The position numbers and the translations under genes were made by a program. Of a stretch of 64,000 bases of DNA, positions 19,332 through 29,420 are shown in pieces (position 1 is the first letter of the stretch; each line of letters starts with the position of its first letter). Where the stretch lies: assembly GCF_000583655.1 (NCBI RefSeq), contig NZ_BAKI01000004.1, forward strand, positions 55,286-119,285, given 5' to 3'. The notes under the pieces are model-generated. The model ran no database searches. It was not told where the DNA came from and worked only from the letters and a program-made list of their open reading frames with translations. Origin of the DNA: Lentilactobacillus farraginis DSM 18382 = JCM 14108 (lineage in GTDB: Bacteria > Bacillota > Bacilli > Lactobacillales > Lactobacillaceae).

Positions 19332-20039
19332 TCACTTCCTTGCTGCTTCATTCCTAAATAAATCAATCAGCATTTGGCCAGACTTTTTGCCGGCCGTAAC
19401 AATAAATTGATCAAAACTGACTTCAGCGTTTTCATCCCCAACATCGGACATTGCCCGAATAACGGCATACGGCGTCTGATTTTGATAAGCCACTTGACCA
19501 ACTGCTGCGCCTTCCATTTCCGAACAAAGCGCATCCGGAAAGTCGGCTTTGATCTTTTTAATCCGCTGAGAATCCGCAATAAACTGATCACCGGAGACAA
19601 TTAAGCCAAAATGAGCCGGCACCCCACTTTGCTTGGCCGCTTCAGCAATTTTATTTTCCAATTCTTTGGATGCCGGAAAACGAGCCGGGAAACCGGGTAA
19701 CTGACCGATTTTATAATCCGAGGCCGTTACATCAACATCGTGATAAGCCGTCTCTGTTGAAATTACCAGATCACCGACAGCCAATCCTTCACCGATTCCG
19801 CCAGCCGAGCCGGAATTAATAACCGCGTCCACGTGAAAGGCATTAATCAGCGTTGCTGTTGTAATACCGGCCTGAACTTTGCCAATTCCGGATTTAACCA
19901 AAACAACCTGCTGACCATGAATTTGACCACTATAAAAAGTCATGTGACCATATTCTCGAGTTGATTCATTTTCCAATGCGTCTTTTAAAATGGCAAGTTC
20001 CTCGTCCATCGCGCATATTACACCGTACGTCATATTCAA
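19332..20039 (-). CDS. mtnN: 5'-methylthioadenosine/S-adenosylhomocysteine nucleosidase
   Basis: Cleaves adenine from methylthioadenosine and S-adenosylhomocysteine, recycling products of SAM use. 235 residues of the PNP/UDP phosphorylase fold: N-terminal GVICAMDEELA with the catalytic glutamate, NSGSAGGI, the substrate-binding CSEMEGAAVGQVA and the catalytic aspartate in RAMSDVGDE. The TTG at 20039 has AAGGAG 6 bases upstream; the ATG at 20033 is an alternative at wider spacing. It overlaps iscS by a few bases, so methionine-sulfur recycling and sulfur relay genes are coupled. Confidence 0.94.
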   Translation of the reverse strand: MNMTYGVICAMDEELAILKDALENESTREYGHMTFYSGQIHGQQVVLVKSGIGKVQAGITTATLINAFHVDAVINSGSAGGIGEGLAVGDLVISTETAYHDVDVTASDYKIGQLPGFPARFPASKELENKIAEAAKQSGVPAHFGLIVSGDQFIADSQRIKKIKADFPDALCSEMEGAAVGQVAYQNQTPYAVIRAMSDVGDENAEVSFDQFIVTAGKKSGQMLIDLFRNEAARK

Positions 20040-20084
20040 ACCAAACTCCTTAAATTTCAGTATTTAACGACTCTAATCGCCAAT

Positions 20085-20369
20085 CTAGTTAACAAAGAAT
20101 AAAATCAGATAAACCACCACGATTAGCCCAACTAAAATGCCGATCGTCCAATTTAGCCGGCGGTTAATCCGATGCCACCTGGGAGTTTTAAAGTCGGTTG
20201 GACTTTCACTAACCGGCTGTTCGCCAGGCTGCTGGTGGGTCCTCGCGTATGCCCGCTCAACTTCAACCCGTTTCTTATCGCGCTGTTTAAAATCGGCATC
20301 CTGCTGCTGTTTTAGCTTGCGATATTGTTCCCGGGTGAGTGATTCAGCATCCTTTTTTTCATCGGTCAT
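20085..20369 (-). CDS. Small hypothetical protein with a C-terminal membrane helix
   Basis: 94 residues. Residues 1-45 are highly charged and probably helical (KKDAESLTREQYRKLKQQQ), followed by a proline-rich linker and a single C-terminal hydrophobic segment of about 20 residues ending in FFVN. The order suggests a tail-anchored inner-membrane protein with a cytoplasmic domain. It lies between the NUDIX gene and mtnN, an arrangement I know from other lactobacilli. I do not recognise a function. Confidence 0.7.
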   Translation of the reverse strand: MTDEKKDAESLTREQYRKLKQQQDADFKQRDKKRVEVERAYARTHQQPGEQPVSESPTDFKTPRWHRINRRLNWTIGILVGLIVVVYLILFFVN

Positions 20370-20384
20370 CGCTTAAATTGTCAC

Positions 20385-20927
20385 CTACTTCTGCATTAAC
20401 TGCCAGTGTTGAATTGCCATAATTGTTTTGGCGTCTTGGATTTCGCCGTTTTTAATCATCGAAACTGCTTGGGCCTGGGTCTTTTCCAAGATCTCCAAGA
20501 ACTCCCCCTTGTCACGCGGCAATTTATCTTTTACCGGTTCCAAATCAGTTGCCAAATACAATTTCATATATTCGTCTGAAAAACCAACAGATGAATAAAA
20601 GCCACACAGTTCTTCAACATGTTTCGGCGTATAGCGGATTTCTTCGTTCAATTCACGAATAACCGCATGGTGAAAGTCGGCATCCCGTTGATCCACCTTG
20701 CCGGCCGGAATTTCAATCGTCGTTGCCTTAACCGGTGCCCGCCACTGTCTCTCCAAGATAATTTTATTATCCCTGGTAATGGCCAGTACTCCGATCGCAC
20801 CGGAATGATGGACAATCTCCCGATACGCGGTTTGACCATTTGGTAAGCGAACCGTTTGTTTTTCAACGTTAATAATGGCGCCATCGTAAATTGGCTGTGA
20901 CTTGACGACGTGTTCTTCAAAGTCCAC
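20385..20927 (-). CDS. nudF: NUDIX hydrolase, ADP-ribose pyrophosphatase type
   Basis: 180 residues with the layout of ADP-ribose pyrophosphatases: IIERQWRAP-like substrate segment (IILERQWRAPVKATTIEIPAG) and a Nudix box around GKVDQRD...RELNEEIRY. The box is slightly off consensus: aspartate replaces the first glutamate and arginine replaces the usual glycine near its end; the catalytic RExxEE is intact. The GTG start follows AGGGTG. Likely clears ADP-ribose or related nucleotide sugars; the substrate is inferred from family only. Confidence 0.85.
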   Translation of the reverse strand: MDFEEHVVKSQPIYDGAIINVEKQTVRLPNGQTAYREIVHHSGAIGVLAITRDNKIILERQWRAPVKATTIEIPAGKVDQRDADFHHAVIRELNEEIRYTPKHVEELCGFYSSVGFSDEYMKLYLATDLEPVKDKLPRDKGEFLEILEKTQAQAVSMIKNGEIQDAKTIMAIQHWQLMQK

Positions 20928-20946
20928 AAAATCACCCTATTTTCCA

Positions 20947-21201
20947 TTAATAGTTATATTCTACAAATATTCCGTTTTGAATGCAATTATTGACCCGCTT
21001 CGGTAACAATTTGCCCTTGGCCGCTTGAGGCCCCTTCTGGCCCTCTACAACGACATAACCAACCCGGACACCCGGGACAATTTTGGCGTAATCTTCGCCG
21101 TGAAACGCGTTTTTAAAGAAGAACAAGTCATCGCCTCGGTCCTGTGAAATAAAGCCAAAGCCATTCTTAGCATTGTATGTTTTTACTTTTCCATAAAGCA
21201 T
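20947..21201 (-). CDS. Cold-shock domain protein, divergent
   Basis: 84 residues, starting MLYGKVKTYNAKNGFGFI. The RNP1 motif (KNGFGFI) is intact; the RNP2 position reads DLFFFKNA instead of the usual DVFVHFSA, and the C-terminus is longer than in classic CspA proteins (about 66 residues). AGGAGG precedes the ATG. Probably binds RNA or single-stranded DNA. It stands between ileS and the NUDIX gene and is not one of the highly expressed major Csp types by sequence. Confidence 0.8.
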   Translation of the reverse strand: MLYGKVKTYNAKNGFGFISQDRGDDLFFFKNAFHGEDYAKIVPGVRVGYVVVEGQKGPQAAKGKLLPKRVNNCIQNGIFVEYNY

Positions 21202-21228
21202 TTAAAACCCTCCTGAATTCGCTGACAA

Positions 21229-21274
21229 CCAAAAAAGAGGCCGATCGACCGGTTAAGTCGGTCTTCAACCTCTT
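21229..21274 (-). terminator. Terminator downstream of the csp-like gene region, before ileS end
   Basis: Hairpin with outer arms AAGAGG and CCTCTT and inner GACCGACTT/CGGTCGATCGG pairing, followed by TTTTTT on the minus strand. It lies in the 132-base gap after ileS and ends the dcw-ileS transcript. Confidence 0.85.
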
Positions 21275-21333
21275 AATTGTACTGGTTTACCACCAGTTTT
21301 TAAATGTTTTTTCAATTTGTTAACAAATTTTGA

Positions 21334-24140
21334 TTATTTAACTTCAAATCCTTCGGCAACCGTTTCCGGAAACTCACTGCGAACAATTTCAGCACAGGAT
21401 TTGCAGAAAGTCGGATAATCGCTGTCCACGCCAACGTCTGTTCTGACCAAACGACAACGTTCACATGTCTTACCCTTGGCAGGCTCAACCAATAATGCCA
21501 AGCCGTCATTGTCAAACTTATCGCTCTTATCTGAAGCATCGCTAAAGTCCTTTACCGTTAACTGCGAAACCAACAAAACAGTCGCTAAATTAACGTTCAG
21601 TGATTCAAGCAGACCTTTTACTTCACTGGTTGCATAAATAGTAAGAGCGGCTTCGGAAGCCTTACCGATTTCCTTGGCATCCCGGGCTTCTTCGAGTACT
21701 TTCAAAACATCATCCCGGTACTTCATGAACTTGGACCAACGTTCCAAAATGGCTGCCTCATCATCAAAGTGCTGCGGCTTTGGAATATCAGTCAATTGAA
21801 CAAATTCCTCAGGCTCTTTCAAGAAGTCCCAAATTTCTTCGGCAGTATGCGGCAAAACCGGCGTCATTAACTTCGTCAACGTTGTTGCAACGTTGTACAT
21901 AACCGTCTGCATGGAGCGACGCTTGTGGCCGTCCTTTCGATCAATGTAGACGATGTCTTTTGCCATATCTAAATAGAAAGCGGACAAATCAGTCGTCACA
22001 AAATTTAGAAATTTCTTATAGAAGGTCAGAAAATCATAACGTTCAAAACTCTCACGGGCCTCACCCAAGAACTTATTCAGTAAAATCGTCATATACTGAT
22101 CTTGGCTTTCCAACTTGTCAAACGGTACCGTGTTGGTCTTTGGGTCAAAGTCAGCTGTATTCGCCAGCAAGAAACGCATGGTATTTCGAATCTTCTTGTA
22201 AGCATCCGAAATCTTAACAAAGTTTTCCTGACTAACCCGCACGTCGGCAGATGTATCTACGGAAGTTACCCATAACCGAACGATTTCGGCACCCATCTTT
22301 TTAATAATATCAATTGGTGCAATGGTGTTTCCCAGTGACTTACTCATCTTATGGCCCTGGCCATCAAGCGTAAAGCCTTGTGAAACAATTGATTTGTACG
22401 GTGCCCGATTGGATACGGCCACACTGGTAATTAAACTTGAGTTAAACCAGCCACGATACTGATCGGATCCTTCAAGGTACATATCAGCCGGATAGGTTAA
22501 TTCCGGACGGTCAGCCAAAACCCCCTGATGAGAGGACCCTGAGTCAAACCAAACATCCATAATGTCGTTTTCTTTGGTAAACTTGCCATTTGGTGAATGT
22601 TCGCTGGTAAAGCCTTCGGGCAATAAGTCCTTGGCTTCCCGTTCAAACCAAACATCCGAACCATATTTGGCAAATAAATCAGCAACGTGATCAATCGTTT
22701 CCGGCGTAATAATTGCTTCACCGTCTTCACCGTAAAAGATTGGCAGCGGTACGCCCCAAACCCGTTGCCGGGAAATGACCCAATCGCCACGATTCTTAAT
22801 CATATTGGCAAGTCGGACTTTGCCCCAGTCAGGGTAAAACTTCACGTCCTCAATCGCATTTAAAATATCGTCTTTAATCTTATCAACGGAAGCAAACCAT
22901 TGCGGTGTTGCCCGGAAAATAATCGGTTTTTTAGTTCGCCAATCAAATGGATAACTATGGTTTAATGGCATGTAATCAAGCAGTAAGCCAGCTGCCTTCA
23001 GCTTATCCAAGGCAATCTTATTGGCATCTTCATAGAAGACACCGGCAAAGTCTGCACCGGCTTCTTTGGTTAGATAACCACGATCATCAACCGGCGCAAA
23101 AATATCAAGACCATATTTACGACCAATGTTAAAGTCATCTTCACCATATCCTGGAGCGGTATGGACAAGTCCGGTACCGGCATCCAGCGTGACAAAGTCA
23201 CCCAGCATTGTTAGTAATTTACGATTGTGATCAAATGGATGCTCGGCAAGGATACCTTCCATCTCACTACCCTTAACTGTCTTGACCACCTTAACATTCT
23301 TCCAGCCAAATAACGCCTCGTCTTTTTCAAGCAGCTCACTGGCAATCACAAACTTCCGATCATCGCCTTCCGGTTGAACAACCGCATAGTCGAAGTCTGC
23401 ATCCACTGTAATCCCTTCGGAAGCCGGAATCGTCCAAGGTGTCGTTGTCCAAACCACCATATAGGTTTTGCCATTTTCAAGAACACCTTTACCATCGACC
23501 ACTTTTTCACCATAAAAGGCTGACGGTGAGGTAATGTCGTGATATTCAACTTCGGCTTCAGCCAAAGCTGATTCGGATGACCATGACCAGTAAACCGCTT
23601 TTTGCCTTTATAAATCAAACCACGTTTGGCAAAGGCGCCAAAGACCCGCACTTCGGCCGCTTCAAATTCATGCTGCAGCGTTAAGTATGGGTGCTGCCAA
23701 TCTCCGGAAACGCCAAGCCGCTTGAATTCAGTCATTTGTCGTTTAACTTGTTTCATTGCGTATTCCTGACACAGTTTTCGAAAATCGTTGGTCGACATTT
23801 TCTTCCGATCATAGCCAGCTTGCGTCAACTTTTGCTCAATTGGCAGTCCATGGGTATCCCAGCCGGGAACATAAGGTGCTCGATAGCCGGTCATTGATTT
23901 ATACCGAACAATAATATCCTTGGAAATCTTATTCATCGCATGGCCCATGTGAATATCACCATTGGCATACGGTGGCCCATCATGAAGCACAAAGCTGGGT
24001 TTGCCCTCATTTAATTTTTGTCGTTGTTCGTACACTCGGTTTTCTTCCCAGGCTTTTTGACGTTCAACTTCTTTTACAGGAAGATTGCCACGCATTTTGA
24101 ACTTTGTTTTGCCTAAGTTTAATGTGTCTTTAACCCGCAT
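21334..24140 (-). CDS. ileS: Isoleucyl-tRNA synthetase (frameshifted)
   Basis: Charges tRNA-Ile. 935 residues when repaired, normal for the bacterial type with a C-terminal zinc finger. Seen are the class I signature HMGH at residues 64-67, the KMSKS loop in [10 protein letters not shown] near residue 600, the editing domain between them, and C-terminal cysteines in [11 protein letters not shown] and PTFCKSC. The frame breaks at about 23595-23600: AAGCCGGTT has lost one C after YKGKK, and reading resumes as [15 protein letters not shown]. The ATG at 24140 follows GGGAG. It is controlled by the T-box upstream. The gene is essential, so the break cannot be real in a living cell. Confidence 0.95.
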
Positions 24141-24221
24141 TATTTGACTCCCTTTCTCTAATAAACTAATAGCATAATCAAACTTTAACGATCTCAATCC
24201 GACTTGTCATGATAATTGAAA

Positions 24222-24400
24222 CAAAAAAAGATTCCGCCCAAGGGACGAAATCTTCGTGGTACCACCCAATTTTAGGATTAAAAATCCTATCTCATTTATT
24301 AAAATCGATATGTACTAGAGCTGATCTGTCAAATTCCCGGTGACTGCTAAACTCTCACCATCATTAGCTCGCTGTGGTTTCGGAAATTTGATTTTCTGGT
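24222..24400 (-). promoter_or_regulatory. T-box riboswitch of ileS
   Basis: Contains GGGTGGTACCACG (24255-24267) followed on the minus strand by a terminator (24223-24254) ending in TTTTTTT. The stem I region is short and can be drawn by eye: GAGCT/AGCTC and GGTGA/TCACC arms, with the isoleucine codon ATC at 24323-24325 next to the basal stem and followed by a purine. It starts right after the divIVA stop, so its promoter probably lies within the end of divIVA (weak TTGCAG-18-GATAAT). Confidence 0.9.
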
Positions 24401-24411
24401 CTCTAATCGAT

Positions 24412-25095
24412 TTAATTATTTTTATTTTGATTATCGGGATAAATGACAACTGTCTGCAAATTATCATGATCGGCTGCCGGCGTATTTTCAACCGCATCAG
24501 CTCGATTACCCTGTTTGGTTTCTGATTTTACATCTGAATTTGCTGAGTTGTCAAGATCTCCAACCACTTTTTCGATATCTTCATAAGTCGTTGTCGGTCC
24601 GTCTTCAACCAATCGATCCCAATCCGCGCCTTTAATAACCGCCAATTGACTCTCCAGCATAACTTCCAATCGCTGACGGAAAACCCGGGTGTTCTTTTTC
24701 AGATCATCCGTTTCAATTGCCAACTTCTTTGCCCGCTTGGAAGCTTCTTCCAGAATGTGATTTGACTTTTCATTGGCCGTTTGAATAATATCATCAGCCT
24801 TCTTTTGAGCCTCGCGATTAGTGATTTCAGCTTCCTTTTTTGAATTACTCTTAACTTTGTCAGCTGCTTCTTGAGCCACCAGAATTGATTGGTTCAATGA
24901 GTCCTTCAGGTCATTGAAATAAGAGAGTTTGTCTTTTGATTCGCTCAACTGAGACCTTAAATCTTTATTTTCTTCCAAAATAATTTGATAATCTTTGATA
25001 ATTTGGTCAAGAAAATCATTAACCTCATCAATGTTGTAGCCTCGTAATTTCGTTGAAAACTCTTTATTGTGAATATCCTGTGGACTTAATACCAT
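24412..25095 (-). CDS. divIVA: Cell division protein DivIVA
   Basis: Membrane-curvature-sensing coiled-coil protein that marks septa and poles. 227 residues: the conserved N-terminal domain PQDIHNKEFSTKLRGYNIDEVNDFLD, then long heptad-rich coiled coil (about residues 30-170) and an acidic, low-complexity tail. It follows ylmH by 15 bases, closing the division part of the dcw cluster before ileS. Confidence 0.95.
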   Translation of the reverse strand: MVLSPQDIHNKEFSTKLRGYNIDEVNDFLDQIIKDYQIILEENKDLRSQLSESKDKLSYFNDLKDSLNQSILVAQEAADKVKSNSKKEAEITNREAQKKADDIIQTANEKSNHILEEASKRAKKLAIETDDLKKNTRVFRQRLEVMLESQLAVIKGADWDRLVEDGPTTTYEDIEKVVGDLDNSANSDVKSETKQGNRADAVENTPAADHDNLQTVVIYPDNQNKNN

Positions 25096-25110
25096 GATGA
25101 ACCAATCCTC

Positions 25111-25905
25111 CTATTTATTCCGGTTATACACGTTTATAACAAGTCTGATTTTATCTTTTTTTGTTATACCGGCAATTTCATTTATTACAATTCTGCCATA
25201 TCCACGCACAGAAATAATATCTTTTGTAGATAATTCCAAGTCGGGGCGCTGGGTATCTGCCCAGTTAATCCGAACTTCCCCACTGTCAACTAACTCTTTG
25301 GCATGATGCCGTGATATGTGAAAGCCATCGCTAATGAGTGCATCCACCCTTAAAGATGAAACAGTCGTTGTCAGTTCTTCACTTTCATCGACCGGTATAA
25401 TCACTTGTTCGGGCGGCACCTGTTCAAGCTTCACTTTAATTTTACCAATGTGATCCACTTGTGTCTTGACATAATCCGCCATTTCAGCCTGAACCATAAA
25501 TTGCCATCTAAAGCCATCGGTAATAATATCACCAACGACGTTTCGGGCTATCCCGGCTCCCATTAATGACCCTAAAATTTGGCCATGCGCCAATGTCGCA
25601 AACTTGCTTGGGTAGTCGATTTCAAAGGTTGCAATTCGAAAATCGTCAATTTTCGGTGTAAAGTAATCCGGATAAACCAACACCCGCTTTAACTCGGCCT
25701 TTTCATAGCCGCCATAGGTATCAAACCGGATGCCGTCATGGCGGTTAATAATTGATTCCAAAATAAAGAGCTGCCTTGGATTCAAAAAATCAGTCAAAAT
25801 CGGTCGATATTCATTTTCAACTTGCCCGCTTAAATGATCAATTGATTCAAGAAACGGGACTTCATCACGGCGAAAATGTTGAGAAACGTTCGCATCAACA
25901 GCCAT
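25111..25905 (-). CDS. ylmH: YlmH / RqcP2-like RNA-binding protein
   Basis: 264 residues with a C-terminal S4 RNA-binding domain (about residues 185-250: SSLRVDALISDGFHISRHHAKELVDSG). In Bacillus, YlmH binds stalled 50S subunits in ribosome quality control and lies in the same position between yggT and divIVA. The upstream part forms the conserved RRDEVPFLESID and FLNPRQLFILESI segments. It is near-adjacent to yggT and divIVA, hence the same transcript. Confidence 0.92.
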   Translation of the reverse strand: MAVDANVSQHFRRDEVPFLESIDHLSGQVENEYRPILTDFLNPRQLFILESIINRHDGIRFDTYGGYEKAELKRVLVYPDYFTPKIDDFRIATFEIDYPSKFATLAHGQILGSLMGAGIARNVVGDIITDGFRWQFMVQAEMADYVKTQVDHIGKIKVKLEQVPPEQVIIPVDESEELTTTVSSLRVDALISDGFHISRHHAKELVDSGEVRINWADTQRPDLELSTKDIISVRGYGRIVINEIAGITKKDKIRLVINVYNRNK

Positions 25906-25925
25906 CGTTAATTCTCCTCTTCTAA

Positions 25926-26212
25926 CTAATACCCATAAGCAAACTCAATTAACAGCCGACCAACATACGAAATGCCGCCTTGAACAAACGTCAGCACAAT
26001 CAGGGCAACTACCGGCGCAAAGCTGATCATACCAATTGACGCAAAATTAAACAATCTTTCAAACGGTTCAACAATCCGACCCAGAAAGCGGCCGAATGCG
26101 GTTCCATAAGCATTCGGGAACCAACTCATCAAGCATAGATGACAATTGCCAACATATACACCTCAATGAGTTTATTTAATAACCAAACGATGAAGCCGAT
26201 TACAGATATCAA
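25926..26212 (-). CDS. yggT: YggT family membrane protein (frameshifted)
   Basis: Small membrane protein of about 95 residues when repaired, with two hydrophobic segments around the signature ALMSWFPNAYGTAFGRFLGRIVEPFERLF. The N-terminal segment (VIGFIVWLLNKLIEVYMLAIVIY) is read from a TTG at 26212 preceded by AAGGGG. One T is missing at about 26131-26134 (GCTTTGATG reduced to GCTTGATG), creating a false stop. Members lie next to sepF in many Bacillota and are linked to division or envelope work. Confidence 0.85.
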
Positions 26213-26245
26213 TCAAATACCCCTTATCTCTTGTTTAAACTCTAG

Positions 26246-26598
26246 CTACTTAGTGACTTTAAAATTCTTTGGCGAGCAGATAAAAATGTTTTTATCAAGC
26301 CGATTGATATTGCCATGAATCGCAAATAAAACGCCGTTTAAAAAGTCAACCATTCGTTCAGCCGACTTAATATCCAGTTTATCCAACTTGATAATTACCG
26401 CGTTATCGTCCAACAACTTTTCGGCAATCGTGTCCACATCCGTATAATTGGTGGCTCAAAGACAACAATATTGCTGCTTACCGTCGCCAAATCTTTTCTA
26501 GTTAAAGGCACAACATTATTCACTGGTTTTGCATCCTCATTCTTTGGCTTATCCGATTCCATTCCAAAAAAATTAGCAAAATTAAACTTTTCTGACAT
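26246..26598 (-). CDS. sepF: Cell division protein SepF (frameshifted)
   Basis: FtsZ-associated septum protein that tethers FtsZ to the membrane. 117 residues when repaired, a little short for the family. N-terminal amphipathic MSEKFNFANFFGM, a variable linker, then the SepF core containing DKLDIKSAERMVDFLNGVLFAIHGNI. The frame breaks at about 26445-26448: ATTTAT has lost one T after FEPP. The ATG at 26598 follows AAAGGAAA. It sits directly after ftsZ. Confidence 0.92.
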
Positions 26599-26658
26599 GT
26601 TTGTTTCCTTTCGAATTTCACCACGTTCAAACAAGCACTCGATTTTTATCGGCAATCA

Positions 26659-27984
26659 CTATTTATTATGACGACGACGGTGCTTAAAGAATGGTGGAAT
26701 ATCATCCTGTGAGTTATCGTTATCGGCCTTGCCTGAATTATCCGAATTTACATCAGGTTGAAACGGGTCAAAATCCTTCTTTTCAACATCATTAAACTCA
26801 TCATTGCCGGAAACGGACGGACGGGCGGCAGCGGGTTGTTTTCGAATATCCCAATTACCAAGCGGGTCAGTCGGTTCGTTATTAGCCGACGAACGACCGT
26901 GGGACGGTTCTTGGGAACTGTTACCACCGTTGTTTCTCAGCTGACGTGGTTGGGCACTTGATTGTGGGCGGGCTGACGGCTGCACTGTTCGGGTCCGCCG
27001 GGTTTCCATTCGTCCCTGTTCAACAGCCTTCTTATCAATGCCGGTTGCAATAACCGTTACCCGGACCTCATCACCCAATGATTCATCAATTGAAGTCCCG
27101 AAAATAATGTTCACATCACTTGTAGCAGCTTGAGATACAATATCGGAAGCGTCCTGAGCTTCAAAGAGTGATAAGTCGGGTCCACCGGTAATGTTCAACA
27201 ATACCTGTTCGGCACCGTCAATCGAAACTTCCAGTAATGGCGATGAAATTGCCTTTTCAGTTGCCTTTTTGGTTCGGTCTTCACCGTTGGCAGCACCAAC
27301 ACCCATCAGTGCAGAACCTTGATCCTGCATCGTGGTTTTAACATCAGCAAAATCCAAGTTCACATAACCAGGGCTGGTAATCAAATCGGAAATTCCTTGA
27401 ACACCCTGCTTCAGAACGTTATCAGCCTCTTTAAAGGCATCCATCATCGGTGTCTTTTTGTCAATCATATCCAACAAACGATTATTGGCAATGACAATCA
27501 ACGTATCAACATTGTCCTTTAATTGGGCAACCCCTTCATCGGCATATTTACTGCGCTTGGGGCCCTCAAAAGAAAATGGTCGGGTGACAACACCGACAGT
27601 TAAAGCACCCTGATCCTTGGCGATTTTAGCAACAATTGGTGCAGCGCCGTTACCGGTTCCACCACCCATACCGGCGGTGACAAAAACCATATCAGCGCCT
27701 TCAAGTGCTTCGGATAATTCCTGTTCACTCTCTTCGGCAGCTTTGGCACCAATTTCCGGGTTGGAGCCGGCACCCAAACCGCGTGTCAGTTTCGGTCCCA
27801 GTTGAATCTTAGTTTCCGCTTTGGAAGTGGAAAGTGCTTGGACATCCGTATTTGCTACGATAAATTCAACGCCTTTGACGTCAGAACTGATCATGGTATT
27901 AACAGCGTTGCTGCCACCGCCACCAACACCAATCACCTTAATCACTGCACCGTGATTTTCGGTGGAATCAAGTGAATATTCCAT
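26659..27984 (-). CDS. ftsZ: Cell division protein FtsZ
   Basis: Tubulin-like GTPase that forms the Z ring. 441 residues. The GTP-binding signature [12 protein letters not shown] is at residues 105-116, with NTDVQAL and the T7-loop region [16 protein letters not shown] downstream. After about residue 320 comes a long, polar linker rich in Ser, Arg, Asn and Gln, then the C-terminal peptide [10 protein letters not shown] that binds FtsA and SepF. GGAGG precedes the ATG. Confidence 0.98.
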   Translation of the reverse strand: MEYSLDSTENHGAVIKVIGVGGGGSNAVNTMISSDVKGVEFIVANTDVQALSTSKAETKIQLGPKLTRGLGAGSNPEIGAKAAEESEQELSEALEGADMVFVTAGMGGGTGNGAAPIVAKIAKDQGALTVGVVTRPFSFEGPKRSKYADEGVAQLKDNVDTLIVIANNRLLDMIDKKTPMMDAFKEADNVLKQGVQGISDLITSPGYVNLDFADVKTTMQDQGSALMGVGAANGEDRTKKATEKAISSPLLEVSIDGAEQVLLNITGGPDLSLFEAQDASDIVSQAATSDVNIIFGTSIDESLGDEVRVTVIATGIDKKAVEQGRMETRRTRTVQPSARPQSSAQPRQLRNNGGNSSQEPSHGRSSANNEPTDPLGNWDIRKQPAAARPSVSGNDEFNDVEKKDFDPFQPDVNSDNSGKADNDNSQDDIPPFFKHRRRHNK

Positions 27985-28008
27985 AATAATTTTACCTCCG
28001 TTTAATGA

Positions 28009-29313
28009 CTAATCAAAGAAATCGCTAAAGAAGTTCTTGATTCCTTCGCCACGTTTTTTCTTCTGTGTTTTCCGTTTTGGTTGATTTTCTTTATCTGAAA
28101 CGGGCGCTTGTGGTTCAGCTTCATCCGCAAACTTGGGAACTCTGGTTGACGTTGCGCCAACTGCCGATCGGACAATCATTTCGATATCCGAAAGGTCCGC
28201 AAAGTATGAAACTAAAGAGAGTCCCGCTGTAAAGGACGGGTGTCGCAATCCCATTTGATCAGGAATATAGACTCTGACGTTTGTATTAAACTGATCAGCA
28301 GCTAATTCGGCAATTCCCGGAAGGGCCGCAACGCCACCACTTAAAACAATGCCGCCGGGCAACTCAAGTGCTTGGATCTGATCAAGCCGATTTTTGATTC
28401 GATCAAAAATTTGGCTTAGACGAGCCTCAATTATTTCAGCTAAATAATGTTCATCAATGTAGGTTGGTTCCGCCTGACCGACAATCTCGACAGGGAATTG
28501 ATTATCCGCCGATGCCTGCAATGAATCTGCATAACCATAGTCTCGTTTAATTTTTTCAGCATTCTCAACCGAAGTATTCAATACAATTGAAATATCTTTG
28601 GTAATATACTCGCCACCTTCAGGATCGGTAGTGGCATACTTTAGCTGGTGATCATGAATAACCGAAGCAGTCGTTTGGCCGCCGCCAAGATCAATAATGG
28701 TCGTGCCAAAATCCTGTTCACCATCGTTTAAAATTTCATGCCCTTCCGCCAATGGCGTTAACACCGTCGAAATAATGTTTAAACCGGCTTTTTCAACCGC
28801 TTTCTTTAAATTGTGCATAATCCCTTTGGAACCGGTAATCAATTTTCCGTGCATTTCCAACCGGACACCGACCATCCCCCGAGGGTCTTGGATATCGTCA
28901 AAGCCATCAACGATAAACTCTTCTGGTTGAATATCGATTACTTCCCGTTCCTGAGGCAAACTGGTACCCAATGCGGAAACCGCAACGTTGCGAACATCTT
29001 CGGCGGTAATTTCACGAGATTGGTCATCCAAGGTTACCAGGCCGTTACAATCTTCAATCCGCAACATGTTTGCCGGGACACTGACAACAACATCTTTAAT
29101 TTCAATACTTGCTTTTTCTTGAGCTTGATTTACGGCACTCCTAATCGCTTCAGCGGCCTGGTCGATATCGACAATGACACCGCGACTGAGGCCGTTAGAA
29201 GGCTCATTTCCCACACCAATAACGTTTAGTTGCCCTTTTATTTTTTCTGCAACAATGACTTTTATTGAGGTAGTTCCTATATCAAGTCCCACATATAAAC
29301 CCGAATTATCCAT
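28009..29313 (-). CDS. ftsA: Cell division protein FtsA
   Basis: Actin-like ATPase that anchors FtsZ to the membrane. About 434 residues: VGLDIGTTSIKV at the N-terminus, the SHS2 1C region, phosphate-binding IIDLGGGQTT, and LSGGVAALPG near the C-terminus. The tail ends in a basic, amphipathic KNFFSDFF helix suited to membrane binding. The ATG at 29313 is 12 bases after GGAGG, a wide gap but the best family match. Confidence 0.97.
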   Translation of the reverse strand: MDNSGLYVGLDIGTTSIKVIVAEKIKGQLNVIGVGNEPSNGLSRGVIVDIDQAAEAIRSAVNQAQEKASIEIKDVVVSVPANMLRIEDCNGLVTLDDQSREITAEDVRNVAVSALGTSLPQEREVIDIQPEEFIVDGFDDIQDPRGMVGVRLEMHGKLITGSKGIMHNLKKAVEKAGLNIISTVLTPLAEGHEILNDGEQDFGTTIIDLGGGQTTASVIHDHQLKYATTDPEGGEYITKDISIVLNTSVENAEKIKRDYGYADSLQASADNQFPVEIVGQAEPTYIDEHYLAEIIEARLSQIFDRIKNRLDQIQALELPGGIVLSGGVAALPGIAELAADQFNTNVRVYIPDQMGLRHPSFTAGLSLVSYFADLSDIEMIVRSAVGATSTRVPKFADEAEPQAPVSDKENQPKRKTQKKKRGEGIKNFFSDFFD

Positions 29314-29420
29314 ATATGTAAGGAACCTCCACATCTAGAATATTTTCTGAACATAACATAAGTTTAACACAATGATAACGCCGGAAAAAGATTAATTGAC
29401 GCTAATAATTGCCTGTAATG

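Noticed and set aside
28813..29229. Plus-strand frame opposite ftsA
   Set aside because: Shadow of a strongly conserved gene; no start signal and no recognisable product.
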